From NCBI GenBank assembly GCA_034190875.2, contig CM067349.1, forward strand, positions 34,579,401-34,643,400: 64,000 bases of DNA. Reading direction: 5' to 3'. Source of the DNA: Urechis unicinctus. Taxonomy: Eukaryota > Annelida > Polychaeta > Xenopneusta > Urechidae. Positions 49,846 through 62,919 of the stretch are shown here, one piece after another. Within the stretch, counting starts at the first letter, position 1; each line of letters opens with the position of its first letter. The position numbers and the translations under genes were made by a program. The notes below the pieces were generated by a model that saw nothing but the letters and a program-made list of their open reading frames with translations, was not told where the DNA came from and did no database searches.

Positions 49846-52800
49846 TTATTATTTGAAATGGCCTTATCATATAAGCGGTCATGCAGTCCCAATACGTGAC
49901 CTTTTTATTTATACGTTGTCCTATTTTGACATTTCATATTGTTATGAATGTGTGCTGGCAACAACACGGCCGCATGTTTATCATTGAATCATATACCATG
50001 CACTTTACAGTCCCATATTAATTTGGTTGTCTAAATCAAGGTTCATATTATTGGTTCGCACTTTGAGATACGATCATGCTTGAATTTGTTAATAAAGTTG
50101 ACAGCCCATGAGATATGCCGTACCATTACATAGGTTTCGTCAATTATAGAACGATATTGTCTGGACCATTTGAAACACTTAATGGGCCCATATCAAACAT
50201 GATAAACCCTGCGCATCGACAAGATGTTTGAGAGCTTTGAATATCCTGGCAGTTAAGCAAATATATTTAAGTGTTTTCTTCAAGCTATGATCTGTACAGG
50301 GGGATGATTGTAGTTGAATTATTATCTATTCGTGGTACTTGAATACATTTAAAGAGTTCTCCAGGGAAATATTTCAAGGCCGGCATAAATAATAACATTT
50401 ATCTTTATTGCATACACCAACATTTTGACATTTGCCTATTTCATCAACTAAACATCTGTGTAATAACCCAGCTAATGGCTTTTTTCCCATTAACATTTTG
50501 GCAGAAGTGTTATATATAATATGATACAAGGGTATCTCGTGTATTTTAACCTATGTCTATTATTTATAGCTACTTTTAGCGTGACGTCTGAATATATAAC
50601 ACTTCAACCAGATAAAGATAAATAAAATACATCTACATTCTGACAGTGCCGACGATATTTTGGACATTTCTCTTGAGAAATTTTGATAAATATTCGGCAG
50701 ATTAAAAGATTAATGAATTGAACCTCAAGCAGATCCGGTTGCTGCCTACCTAAAACAAGAGTTGTTTCGTGCATCAGTTCATTTGGAATACTAATTGCGT
50801 CCTGTAGTGACTCACCAGGATGATACGTCCATTTGTGTTATTCCTTGATTATTGTAACCATATTAGGCGCCTAATTGATATGACGGAATCTTAAATGCTT
50901 TGTTCGTGGAAGCAACAATTATCTTTTCTTTAAAAAAATGCCGCATAGCTGTCCTTGCCACGGAACTCTCAGGATAGTCTGTTACAACAGTAAATAATAT
51001 TGTCATGGGATTTGTGCAGAAAGTGCAATATTCGTGATTATTTCACAAATGTCTAATGTATTTTCATAATGTACAAAACACCTATTAGTTAAGGTATACT
51101 GAAACAATAAGGGCAAACATGGGACTCGTCAGTACATTAGAAAAATATCCAATATGGGTCGTAGAATGCTCGCACATGGTGCTAGAATCATAATGTACAA
51201 TACACCTATTAATTATGGTATACTGAAACAATAAGGCAAATTAAGCCATATTTGGGATTCGTCGGTACATTGTTTGGCTACAAGTGAAAGGTCGGTTTGT
51301 ATTAAATTTAGATCGTGGCATATTACGAACCACAATACGTAAAATACTTGTCTAAAACAGATATTAAAATATTATTCGGAAGATTTATTTTTGCTTTGGC
51401 GACACACAGTCTGGTCATTTGCGAAGCGATTATTTGCCATAATTCAAGAACGTTTAATGGCATTACTGTTACCATAATTTGAGGATCAATGCTACATGGC
51501 TTAGGATTATAAGACTTAAGCGTTCACTTGATCCGATCATGGCGATTAAGATGCGTGATTTATCATTTTGATTAAGGATATATATAACCACAATGGTTTT
51601 AAACCATTGAGAGATCGCCTGTGAAATAATTGCTCCGCATTTCGTCTGCAACTTCACTGTTATCCCTAACAAATGCCGTAAACTTTGAATACAAGTCGCC
51701 ATTACACTCAGACACGAAAGGGAAGGTTGTATATGCTTACAACATTTTACAGGGCAAACATAGATTGAGTGCTGGTTTTTATTTCTACTGACAAAGATGC
51801 ACTATTGTGAATTCTGGCCAGTCAACTAAGTAGTTATTCCAGATTATACGCTTCTATCTGATACCATCTAAGGACATTCAACAACGGTTTATGGCATAAT
51901 GCAAATATATTAAGCGTGACATTGATTGTTGCATGCGTATCTCGCATGTCTGCCGTTGCCACATGTGCATATGTGTAGAAGATTTATAACCACTCCTCGT
52001 CGAATCACATTACTGTACTGCGGCATGTAGGCATAGCCAATTCTTGATGATGCATTTCGATTGTGACGACTATACTGTAGTTGCATGGCACGTTAAGAAA
52101 CATAGGTGGCCATTCGTCAGCTAGTATCAATCGTGGCTATCAAAACTCTCGGGCGTATGTAGATAAACCTACAGTGATGCACCGCAGTGATGCACCTGTC
52201 ATCTTTTGACAATGTTACGACCATGACATCTTTAGCAATCCAGAATTTTCAGCAGGGGTCCTGAATTATTACCATTCATTGCAAGTGTCCTGGATTTTTA
52301 AAGCAAAGTGTGGCTCGTCATTTCGGAGCAGAAGATAGACAGTGTCAACGTTAAAAGATTTTACAATGTTTTCAACAGTGTGGTTACATGGATACGGGAA
52401 TGAATGTGAAATGTTCTGATCCTGTTAAGGGCCCCGGTTAACTTTGACCCCTGCATCGGGCACCATTAGAGAGATACAGCGTTTATGTATCTATAGCCGC
52501 CTGCAGATGGGGTCGATCGTCCGATTAATAGCCTATCGCATAAATACCGCAACCCAGAATGTATTCATCGTAGGCATAGCAACAACGCAATGTAATGGTC
52601 GCTAGATTAGAGCGAGTGATAGCTTAGTTAAGCATCTTGAGCATCGCTACAATCCTCTTATAGCCAGGAACATGTACCACTAATAGCATATAACCTCACA
52701 GAGGCGCGGACTATATCGCAAGCAGCTTGTAGGCCTCCTATTACTTATTTCATCATGGGGATCCACTGTGCGCACCTATCTAGATGCAATATGTGCTTAT

Positions 52801-55800
52801 GTTTACTAGTGCTTTACGAATAGCTGTGTCAGTTCTGCAATATTGCGCAGCCCCCGTCCACTTCGTCAGCTTAATGAACTGACACATTCAATCATCAAAA
52901 CTAACCTATTATTCGAAAACACAATTTGCCCTCGATACCTATCATCCAGCTCTAGCTAAATCCATGTTGCCTTGTGCCGTTGTTATTTAGAGTTTTATTA
53001 AGATTGAATTAGTCCTGCAAAGCTAGATATGGATGTGTAAACCGCAATCACAGCACGTTTCTTTACCGCTGTTGCTCGCTTGTTGCTATTGGATTCATCT
53101 GTCAAAAATATTTCCCTAGAAAAATAGGTGCAAACGTTATCCTCTCCTGTTGCCGTTTTTTGATCGGTATCTTAGATATATTTGAATGAAGAAGATGACG
53201 TACGTCGCCAATGCACTCACACCGTGTGACATTGTGTATTTATTTATGACAAAGCTGTTGATGGACGCTCGCAATGCAATACTTCAGCTTTTCAATAACA
53301 TCGGCCGCAATTCCAATCAAGCGACAATGACTTCAAACGATGCGAATTTTCACGTTCTGAAACATAGTCTGGAATTGGTAAGTCATTAACGTTTTTATGA
53401 ATGGAAAGGATTAATGCGATAGATTAGAATCAGATATATGAATGTTGCATCTGCGCATTCGAGATAACTCATTAAGTCTTGTAGATGAATCAGAACGCAG
53501 ATAATTATGACGAACTTCAAGCGAAAATTATGTCAAACATAAAAGAGATGCATATTTTACCAGGGTAAATAAATGATTTTGTGTCCTATCTTTCGGTTTC
53601 TTGGTATCAACCTCCTGCCGTCATGAATTCTCCTAATATGATAGCATGAGTGATTGAGTCATCGTGAATTATGTTTGCTTAACCTACTACTACGGAAACA
53701 ACACCCGCAATCCATCGTAGTTGCCCGGTTTCTTGTATCAAGCTTCATTCATAACTGATCCCCTACTAACTATTGCACACATAAATGGACGGAGCAGAAG
53801 TGTTTCGTCACAATTAATGTATATAACGACTTTGTGGAGTCATGCCATTCCATTCAGTTGTATTTAAATCTAACCTCTTTCCAAATGCAAAACATTCAAG
53901 GCAATGATTTGTCACGAATCATTCATGTAAACTATCGAACGCTTACTTCGATTCCGTGCGCATGGCATTTGACCAGTCTGATATTGATGCGTCATCGACA
54001 CAATTAGCAACTTTATGGTATTAAGTCATCCTATTTGTAGACAAGGATTGAACGATAGTTATAAATGAATTAAGCTATTCGTAAACATGCAAAACTATTA
54101 TGGTCGCACTCTTTATTATAGTCAAATTGTCATCCAACCATGTGTATATTTCTCGGCGTGAATCATAGAGATAATTTTGTGACTGACGTTTCTGAACTTA
54201 TACCAAAGTGTTACGCCCGCTATGCGTCGTAATTGCCCAGTTTACAGTAACATGTTTCATTCATAGTTGTCACCTTAGTAAACATTGGACACATAAATAA
54301 CGTAGCATAAATCATCCTTTGCGACAACCAATGTATACAATCTGGTGTTAGTAAAGTCGATTCATTCGTTTATGCTAACCTATTTCCGAATGCTTAACAT
54401 TTCAGAATGTGGTATCTTAACTGCAAGTAGATTGATTGAAGGGTTAGTCAGCCGAGCGTACGAATCATGATTCAACCGTACGCTAGTTGCAGTAGCCATA
54501 TGTGGCATCTGACGGCCAATACGACGGGGCATTGTGTCAATTATCTTGGAATGCAATATGTGTATGACAATGTCTGAACAATAACATGTATAAAGTAATG
54601 GGTAAATGTCAAGCACATTGGTTGACGGATTGGAATGCCGAGTGTGCGAATCATGCGGTATACGTGCGGAAATATGGGGCTTCTTACGGATAAAAGTGGA
54701 CATTTTGTGACTTACGTGGGAATGCAGTGCGTCGGTGTAGAAGTCCGAACCATTACACGTATGTATTTAAGGGTATTTGGCGTGTACATTTATGGACGGT
54801 ATGGTTTGCTGAGTGCGAGATTCACGCTAGAGGGGCAATGTAGTTGCCGTAGCCATATGGTACATTGTGCGGGCAATAGAACATCTGTTGTCGGTGATCT
54901 TATAATGCCGTTGCTTACTTGCTTAACTTTCATAGATTATGCCTTTTTTAGCCAAGTCTACTCTAAGCGGTTTGCGCCGCCAGGAAGTAACCCTACATTC
55001 ATAATCATTTATCAAACTAAGAATTGTAAGCCAACTGTTGCCCCGCATATTAAGTCCCCCGGGTTTTTCCACGCGAAGCTGAAGTGGCTTCTCGTCGACT
55101 GGCTAACTGAAACCTGCTACTTTACAGGCTTTTCGCAAACCATATAACAGCCCTGTGATCCATAAAGGCAGTAATAAAAAAACTGCCTGAATTATGGCGA
55201 CTGTCAATCGGAAAACAACATACTTGCATTTTTAACTACATAGTGCTGATATGCTAAACTGATTTGTTGAGCGTGCATGATTAGTAGCTACCGAAATGGG
55301 CTGAGTAACATTAAAAAAACGACGCTCATACGTGGTCGGTCCTTCGCTAGTTTCAGGCCAGAAGATGTATATACGGGCCATATATGACTATTACTTCAAC
55401 AACATACCCGATTGGGCCACAAGGTTGTGCTATATTCTGTTGGTTTTGGCTGTGGTGAGTATGGCACGCGGTATTTTGTTCAACTGGCAGCGTCGGTTAG
55501 CATTGCAACGACGCCACAGTCCAGGCTATGTCAAGGGTAAATATCTGTACGAAAAGTCGGCACGCAGAATGCACGACATTGAATGCCGCCAGAGAGGGCT
55601 CTCAGATTATATCTATTCTGAAGATGGCAGAGGGTTCAGTTACTGCCAGATGCTTTTAACTGTCATACGAATATAACTGTCAGACATGGGAAACGCGCGG
55701 CATGTGAACACTTTCATTGTATCGATCCAATTTAGTTTTGCAACACTTTCGATGGTATTGCGCCACTGGTTGATATTCGATATCTTACTAAGATGTCTAA

Positions 55801-57730
55801 ATACGCCATTGAAAACCCCGCCGTTAGCACGAATCAATATCTAAGAAGCCAATGTTATATTGATGCAGAAGATATTGCTATGTTGTCTACAACAGAGGTT
55901 GGGTGGTGGCCTCGCAGGCTTTGTGTACAAGGCTAGCGATTGCTCCCTTGAGTGCGTGTCATACATAAGAAATACTGAGCCGATTAGGATAAAGTATTGC
56001 TCTGTATGGGTTATCTAGTCGTGTCAGAACCTTTTGCAACAGTCAGCACTCTACAATTACAGCATTTGAGGGGCATTATTTGATCGTGAAGGTTCAGGGT
56101 TGGCGGCATTAAACTTAGTATGCTTCATGCATGGTCTGAGTGTGTGTTTATATCCACATCATGTAAGTCGCTATTGCGGTTAGTTTCTTCCTACATAAAA
56201 CTCCAACAAAGGATGCTGACAAGTTATTTTGGTTCATAATTACAAGTTGATTAATAGCTACGAGTAAGTGCAGCAACTACGGATAATGGTACTCCAATAT
56301 AAGGGTCAATATTGCGCTCGCACTCTCATGTACACTCGATTACTATTTTGATGGTGTGTTCACTGTTTTGGTAGGTCATCGAAAGAGGGTAGACAATTAT
56401 GTACGGTGAAAAAATGCATGTCGTCACAATCTTGAGAAGTGTTTAGTTGTGCAGTTTTATTTAAAGTGCGATAATTATAAGTCACAGTTAGCAATGAGAA
56501 ATGTATAGCTCACTCAACAACACTTTTGATGCAATACGCAAGAATAAGATTTCTTCTCTGTCCGATACACCCTGCACAGTACACGACGAGTGTATAAAAA
56601 TCACTCCGATGACTGTGATGGCAACATATTGTTCTTTATTACTAAAATAAGTCGATATAGCCCATATCGTCGTCAGCTTTCTTGTGCCCGATAGAATGTG
56701 GTAATTCTAGGACGTTAAATAGTAGCTTGTCTCCCGAACCTATTATAGGAAATGCTCATATATCATGCAACAAAGTCCTGAACAAAAAGTACCCTATCGG
56801 CTTCCTGTTGTTGCAATCAGTATAACAAAAAGGATTTTGCAATAACTGTCCGTAATATATGCCGGAAAGAAATCATTTGCATTCACAAGTCAACATTACA
56901 GTTCCTTAACCTTATAATCTTACAAATGAATCACCAAACACCGATAAATCATAGCGCTGGTGTTCACTAATGGGACTGTATTGAACTGCAGGTCTACACC
57001 ATGAAATGTCCACTACCTAGGTCATAACCAACAGATAATTTTAATTTTGTTGCCCAAACATTTCCTCTAACATGCGATCCTGTAGCAGAACCAATTGAAA
57101 TACGAAACGCTCTGTTTAAAAAATTTCGGCGGAGAGTTTAATGGCGAATTTGTGAATCAAGACATATTGTATTTAACAGATGCAGTAGACAATAATCACA
57201 TACATGCGTCATGTATAAGAAGCATTATGGGCACAGAAATCACTGTGAATATGTTTTCATTTTAAGATTGTATCGATACGACTTCTCTGGCATGCATTTG
57301 AACGACAACGATCCGCGCATGACGAAAAACGGCTGCTTTATAACCTAATGAAAGCATAAAGATTATTGAAATCATCAGCTATCACTGCGGCGCGCGTCTT
57401 ACAACATGTTTTATGGGTATACAGAATAACGCTTTCGTGATTCAGTCAGTCATTATAGCGTCAGATAACATATTCTCCACTTTGGCAGTTTGGCTGTATC
57501 AGGAAGATGCAGAGCAGGCAGTATTTGTAAATAGACATGCTCTATAAGAACAGAGCATAGTCAAGACACATTCTGTCCCAGAGAGGTAAAAAAAAGTATA
57601 ATGCTTATTATGGTACATACACGGAAAACAAAGACTTTACCAGGTGATTGTTCAATCAGATAGCAAGATTACCATATGATAGATGGTCAAATGCCAACGC
57701 AAACCAATTATAATACAATTTTGGGGGGCA
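49846..57730 (+). repeat. Copy C, segment Q of the ~10-kb repeat
   Basis: It is colinear with copy A (4366-12470) and from 53695 with copy B, and is the most complete copy without a transposon inside. It lacks about 400 bp present in copy A at 4645-5050. It includes the tandem ~122-bp units (51068-51260), the three ~155-180-bp units (54440-54890) and the conserved core (56521-56717). The stretch 57265-57640 has no counterpart that I recognise in copy A. Confidence 0.88.
55332..55676 (+). CDS. Unrecognised 114-codon frame with a predicted membrane segment
   Basis: I do not recognise the product. Residues 32-50 form a hydrophobic stretch (LCYILLVLAVVSMARGILF) followed by a basic run (NWQRRLALQRRH), as in a single-pass membrane protein, then a charged tail. 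The stretch is more GC-rich than its surroundings. Copy A has a tandem-duplicated, differently framed version (10530-11010) and copy B has lost most of it, so there is no support for selection. It may be a chance frame in repeat DNA or a relic of an unknown element gene. Confidence 0.2.
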   Translation: MVGPSLVSGQKMYIRAIYDYYFNNIPDWATRLCYILLVLAVVSMARGILFNWQRRLALQRRHSPGYVKGKYLYEKSARRMHDIECRQRGLSDYIYSEDGRGFSYCQMLLTVIRI

Positions 57731-58329
57731 ACGTCTTAAATGCGACGTAGTGCACAGTGTTACATTTCGATGTAGGGACATAGCAGTGGAAGTTATCAAT
57801 CAATTCCGAGAAGTCTGATGCCAGCTTCGACGTCATGCCTTCGGTCATGAGAAATACAGGCACGGCATCACATAAACGATATATTATTGATCCTGCTACG
57901 CCTCTTTTGTAGCTGCAAATTATTGCCTCTTTTGTAGCTGCAAATTATTTCTAAATGTGCAAATTTGTTTGATCTCTAACTGGAATCAATTGTCGCCTAC
58001 TTTGTTGATTATCATTATGAGGATTGATAAAGACGCACATTTTGGACAGATAGGCATACCCAAATATTAAGAAAACCATGGGATTCATTGCGATTCTTAC
58101 TGTTTTGCGAATGGGCATATGTAGCAAGGGACGGCTTACTACTGTTTACCAGAATGTTAAAATCAAAGTGTGACTAAAGTGAATTTTAATTTTGCATAAT
58201 CGAATAATTCAGCTTGAGTCTGCAACATAAATTAACAGTGGAGTTTTATATCGCTCATACCAATTTGGTATCTTGGTAATTGAGATGAGTGAAATTAATC
58301 GCTATTCTTAGAAACTGTATATCTGATGC
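57731..58329. other. Unexplained sequence with one perfect 25-bp tandem duplication
   Basis: 'gcctcttttgtagctgcaaa' plus 'ttatt' is repeated perfectly at 57900-57924 and 57925-57949. No gene is recognised otherwise. Confidence 0.6.
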
Positions 58330-59520
58330 TGCATCGGGAGTATTTTGTTGAATATGTGCGCCACCACAATGCCTGATGTTACATATATGCTGCCAACCAA
58401 TAACACTCCAGTTAGCCTGTGCTGTCCTCTTTATTTATAGCCGCATAAAAAGTGGGATCGTAACCACAGTTTCAAATCCTACCACTTGATGGGCATGGAA
58501 TGTATCGTACCAACTGGTATCATCGCAATGACATCAACGTGCATAATATCCGTCAAGTGTCCTGGCTTGGCTCAACGCTAGAGTCCTCTAAACAATCCCA
58601 TATAAATCTTCGGTTAACGTCAACTAGATGGTGATATATTCATTTTGTAATCACAGCGACTCATCGTTCGCACTTGAGTAGATGCGCTATGCACCGATCA
58701 AGTATGTATTCATAAATTACCTCTGAGTCTAGACAGCATGACGTAATTGTTGTCATATTTAACTGCGCTCATGATCCAACAGGGAAAAATACATAACCCA
58801 CGAAATGAATGCATGACTTTTGAACAAATAGAAGTGATTGCCCTGGTAACATATTCAAAGAATAGCCGTCGATATGTATACATGAATCGGTGACATGAAT
58901 ACCTGCTTGACCAAATATGATCACTGAATAATTTGCTTGCTATGGCGTACAATAATTTTCATCCGGCATACGCAATAAATTAAATAGTTTAAATGTTGCT
59001 TGTTGCTATTGATCACGATGTGTGGACGATAGCTTTATTCGCTATCGTCTAACTGGTATTCAGTGGAGATACCTGACATGCTGTTTGACCTAATTGTTCA
59101 AAAACACCATATAATTTGCGTTTAGGGAATCCAGTTACAATACGCGCAACTACTTCCTTGAACATTTCTTCGTTCTCATTATGCTAACATGACTGTTTAT
59201 TACGGAAGTCCCCTGTGTTAAAACATTCATTCGTCCATGAGAAATTCTACTACGTGGTTTTATCTATAGAAGCAGGGCTTAGTGGTATATATGTGCAACA
59301 ATTACCAATATATTCTTTCTCGTGTAAATCAAAATGTATGTAAATGATATGCGCATAAATACCTACAACCGTGAGAATGCGCCGCGAATGTGGGTTGCAC
59401 ATCTTTGCTCGCTCGATGCTGTGTCCATTTGCTTTGCAGATAGGCTTCAACTTCAGCGCAATGCGAATGTTGGTGTTTACGAAATATGCCGCCGAATTAA
59501 TACCGACAATGTATTTGGAC
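58330..59520 (+). repeat. Copy C, region before segment P and segment P
   Basis: 58330-58690 matches copy B (43380-43510) and the old fragment at 32050-32360. 58697-59520 is segment P. The piece shared by copies A and B after 'gaatatgctttacaacaaaa' is missing here, and segment P2 follows directly. Confidence 0.85.
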
Positions 59521-59904
59521 GAAAAAGGCGTTGTATTCATTTGCGAAAAAAATTAAAATTAAAATTTGACCACGAATCACTACAATTATTTCCCTCATGC
59601 TTATTTCAGTAAAAGCGATGAGTTACGGGACAAGATCTATAGCAATCCGTGTTGAGATTAAATAATATACCATGTTGCATGGAACAGTTTCCTAGTAATC
59701 CCCTACATTCACTACGGTCGCAATCGAGCGTCTATTTGACTGGCGACTTGTGACAGCCAACCTCAGCCATGTTTGCGCCGACACGACGGAAGTTCATTCC
59801 CCGGCCAGGTTGTCTCCGCATCCGATTACCAACATGGAAGGCACGCATAGTCTATTGATAGCAAGCGTTGTATTCACATACATGCTATCATCTCGCTTGT
59901 AGAA

Positions 59905-60441
59905 TCATGATTCATAAGTATACTTATAAGTGTAATATGACTTTAAATTGAATACTGGCGATTTGTTACCATCAAACTGAAGCGGGAAGCGTCGTTGTGG
60001 ATCAACGCTGGCGAGATTTGAACGAATACCTTGACAGAGTGGTTGGTGGAAGTGTAGGGGTAGCATATCCTTCTTGTTCCAGGACATAGTCTCACACGAG
60101 GCTTGATAGCGCACTTGTATATGATGAAAAAAATCAACACCGAAAGTATCGCTTAAATGCTGCAAGGTGGAAGGCACCTGGTAAAGGGTATTGAAATCAT
60201 AGAATGTGATTTTATCTTTTCCCGGGCCACATGCGTATTTCAACAGGTGAATTTTAGCCTGCACAGTGCATTTCTTCGGCGACGTTATTCGAGATGAAGA
60301 CAGTGCCTTAGTTGCCCCGACACGACGGAAGTTCATGCCGCGGCCAGGTTGTAAGTCTCTGCATCCAATAGCCACCATGGAATGCACGCCTAGTCTATTG
60401 ATTGCAAACGTTGTATTCACATACAAGCTATCATCTAGCAT
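59905..60441 (-). CDS. Unrecognised 178-codon open frame
   Basis: This is the longest frame in the window that is not a microsatellite. I do not recognise the product. No signal peptide, membrane segment or catalytic motif is evident; composition is ordinary and includes scattered Cys and His. The upstream duplicate unit encodes a matching N-terminal stretch (D-D-S-M-Y-V-N-T-T-L-A-I-N-R-L) but then goes out of frame, and the related DNA at 49444-49698 matches in a different frame. So the frame is not preserved among copies. It could be an exon or relic of an old element gene, or chance. Confidence 0.2.
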   Translation of the reverse strand: MLDDSLYVNTTFAINRLGVHSMVAIGCRDLQPGRGMNFRRVGATKALSSSRITSPKKCTVQAKIHLLKYACGPGKDKITFYDFNTLYQVPSTLQHLSDTFGVDFFHHIQVRYQASCETMSWNKKDMLPLHFHQPLCQGIRSNLASVDPQRRFPLQFDGNKSPVFNLKSYYTYKYTYES

Positions 60442-60473
60442 GTAGAATCATGATTCATGAAATATTCAGGCTA

Positions 60474-60489
60474 CCCCCCCCCCCCCCCC
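60474..60489. repeat. C16 homopolymer run
   Basis: Sixteen consecutive C residues lie inside the second duplicate of segment P2 and are absent from the first. Confidence 0.95.
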
Positions 60490-60949
60490 AAATCCCCCTG
60501 CAAACTCGCCTTATCGGAAAAAGTGCAGTTGATCATATAAGCTGAATGGATGCGTTGGATATATTCGTATGGTTATTTAACCCATAGCGGGTTCAAGTAT
60601 ACTTATAAGTGTAATATGAATACTGGCGATTTGTTACCTACAAACTGAAGCAGGATTGTAGACCAACGCTGGCAAGATTTGAACGAAGACCTTGACAGTG
60701 TGGTTGGTGGAAGTGCTTCTAATGTGTTAATTTTAATTAACTACATAAAAACTACCTTTAACTTAGTTACATATCATCCATTAAATAAAGCGGATTGCAG
60801 TTCTTTTTTTGCATGAAATTTATGTATTAATGAGATGGGTATCAACATCATAACAATCCAACAAACATTAAGGTAATTGTTAGTCACATCTAAACGCATT
60901 ACACATAATATCAGTCAAATGTCCTGAGGTCCTGTTGGCTGTATAATAT

Positions 60950-61140
60950 CCAGCTGATAACCAGGACATGATTAACATTTCTTGATCTTTGCAATTTTCT
61001 CTGATCATACAATCCCATTTTCGCGTGCGTGATGTATCCAAGGCCCGAGCTGCCGAGTGAGTTTACCAGTGATGCATTAATAACTAGCCCCTGACACAAC
61101 AATGTCGCATTCCTGCTGCCCTGAGCAACGTCTGTCACTT
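60950..61140 (+). repeat. Repeat fragment (pairs with 31660-31860)
   Basis: 'acaacaatgtcgcattcctgc' and 'gagcaacgtctgtc' match the older fragment at about 31738-31780. It follows segment P2 and thus extends the large unit beyond it. Confidence 0.6.
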
Positions 61141-61189
61141 GTAGATGTGGAAATGCAGTTGAAACTGAAGAAGTCATTTCTCTGTTTAA

Positions 61190-61575
61190 CACAACGCCCT
61201 ATGCGCATGCGTGAACATGGCGATAGCCAGATAGCATCGTTGCAAAATGTCAGCCTGAATATCCGTCAGCAGCCCTAGATATAAGATTAAGACCAGTGAA
61301 ATGTAATGACTAGGCGATAGGGACTCCAGAAGGAATATAACACAAAACATATTTAATATTTCTTGTAGCATGATGCAGTTCGCGTGCGTGATGTATGAAG
61401 AAGTCCCGATTCATCTCTGATGCGTGAATACCTCGCAGATGTGTCAGCCTACCGAATATCCGTCAGCAGCCCTAGATAAAAGATTAAGACCAGTGAAATT
61501 AATGACTAACGGTTTATCAACATACAGGGACTCCAATTAAAAAGGAATATAACACAAAAATATCCAACCGATATT
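61190..61575 (+). repeat. Tandem duplication, ~190-200-bp units
   Basis: 'gaatatccgtcagcagcccta' with 'agattaagaccagtgaaat', 'agggactcca' and 'ggaatataacacaaaa' occurs at about 61255-61350 and again at 61452-61560. An upstream 'cgcgtgcgtgatgtat' block at about 61022 and 61380 suggests a larger duplication. Confidence 0.8.
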
Positions 61576-61905
61576 TCTGATTGTCCGATTCTCAGAATAT
61601 TAAAAATCTTAGTTTTGCAATACTCATTTAGTTTTACAATATTCAGTTCAACGACACAATGTTTTATTTATGATCTAGACAAGTGGAACAAAATAACCTA
61701 ATATTCATTTAATTATGTGAGGATTGTAGATTAGAGCGACTAATATATGGACCACGAAGCGCAAGGCAGTAGGTTGTTTTCTTTTATAAGTCTCTGAAAG
61801 ACAGAAATATGAAAATAAACCGACAAATGCTCAACAGGATGAACAGCATTGCCATTGCGAGCGTCATAGAAACTGGAGATTTATCATTCTGGGTAACATA
61901 TATCA

Positions 61906-61911
61906 AATGTG

Positions 61912-61989
<78 letters not shown>

Positions 61990-62312
61990 TATATATATAT
62001 ATATATAGATATATATAGATATATATATATAGAGATATATATAGATATATATATAATTATATATTCATATATATATATATATATCTATAGATATATATGT
62101 ATATATATATATATGTGGTGGTTGTATATATATATTTATATATATATGTTTATAGATATATTTTCTCTATATATATATCTCTCTCTATATCTATATCTCT
62201 CTCTCTATATATATCTCTCTCTCTCTCTATCTATATATATATATCTATATATATATATATCTATATATATATATCTATATATATATATATATATATCTAT
62301 ATATATATGTTG
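61906..62312. repeat. (TA)n/(TC)n compound microsatellite
   Basis: TA repeats grade into 'agatatatat' and then 'ctctctatat' motifs. Open frames on the plus strand (134 and 73 codons of Ile-Tyr-Ser-Leu) are repeat translations, not genes. Confidence 0.96.
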
Positions 62313-62919
62313 ATATAAATATACCCCACTCGTTATCAGCGCGACAGTTGGGCGACTGCGATTTCAACGATTCGGGTTGTACATTTACTGATTTCTCAGA
62401 CTGTTATTGATATTTTTCAAAATTTACCATTATGCAAAGGCCAGAATTATCCTAATAGGTATCGATCGAGAGTTTTAGTATGTATTTTTTTTCGCTCCAT
62501 CAGGTTTCAACAAGTTTGGGCGCTTACCGGCGGACGAGTTGCAATGCTTTGTAATCAAGGTCATATAAATGGAGTTATATGGTATGCTGCCATACCACGA
62601 ATAGCCAATAATGAAGGACTGAGAAAATGTAAGTACTATTCCAGTGTCAAATAGCATTAGTCTTTTTTTATTTTTGTCTAATATTATTATCGGCATTCTC
62701 ATCATTATAAAAAGATGAGTTACCCCATCAGAACCGGTTAATTCATCGGTGATTTGTCTTTCGCCCCTTGACAGTTTTGTACCACCAGCTCTGGGCGATC
62801 TGATCTCGTTTCTCGATGCTGCACATGCTTACCAATTAAACGGATACCATGAGTCGATTTAGTTGGTAACTTTTCGTTGGAATGTGTTGGAGGTGCGGGT
62901 GTGGTGGCTACGCTGATTC
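62313..62919. other. Unexplained sequence
   Basis: A 76-codon minus frame at 62475-62705 has no known motif. No other structure is seen. Confidence 0.4.

Larger units (their letters stand above)
59505..60715 (+). repeat. Segment P2 with an internal ~650-bp duplication (copy C)
   Basis: 'acacgacggaagttcat.cc.cggccaggttgt' through 'gtagaatcatgattcat' occurs at 59779-59912 and 60317-60460. 'aagtatacttataagtgtaa' through 'ggttggtggaagtg' occurs at 59917-60055 and 60594-60715. The duplicated order is kept, so one block of about 650 bp was copied in tandem and then diverged. A C16 run (60474-60489) lies in the second unit. Confidence 0.85.

Noticed and set aside
61909..62318. Overlapping frames of 134 and 73 codons
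   Set aside because: Translation of the TA/TC microsatellite.
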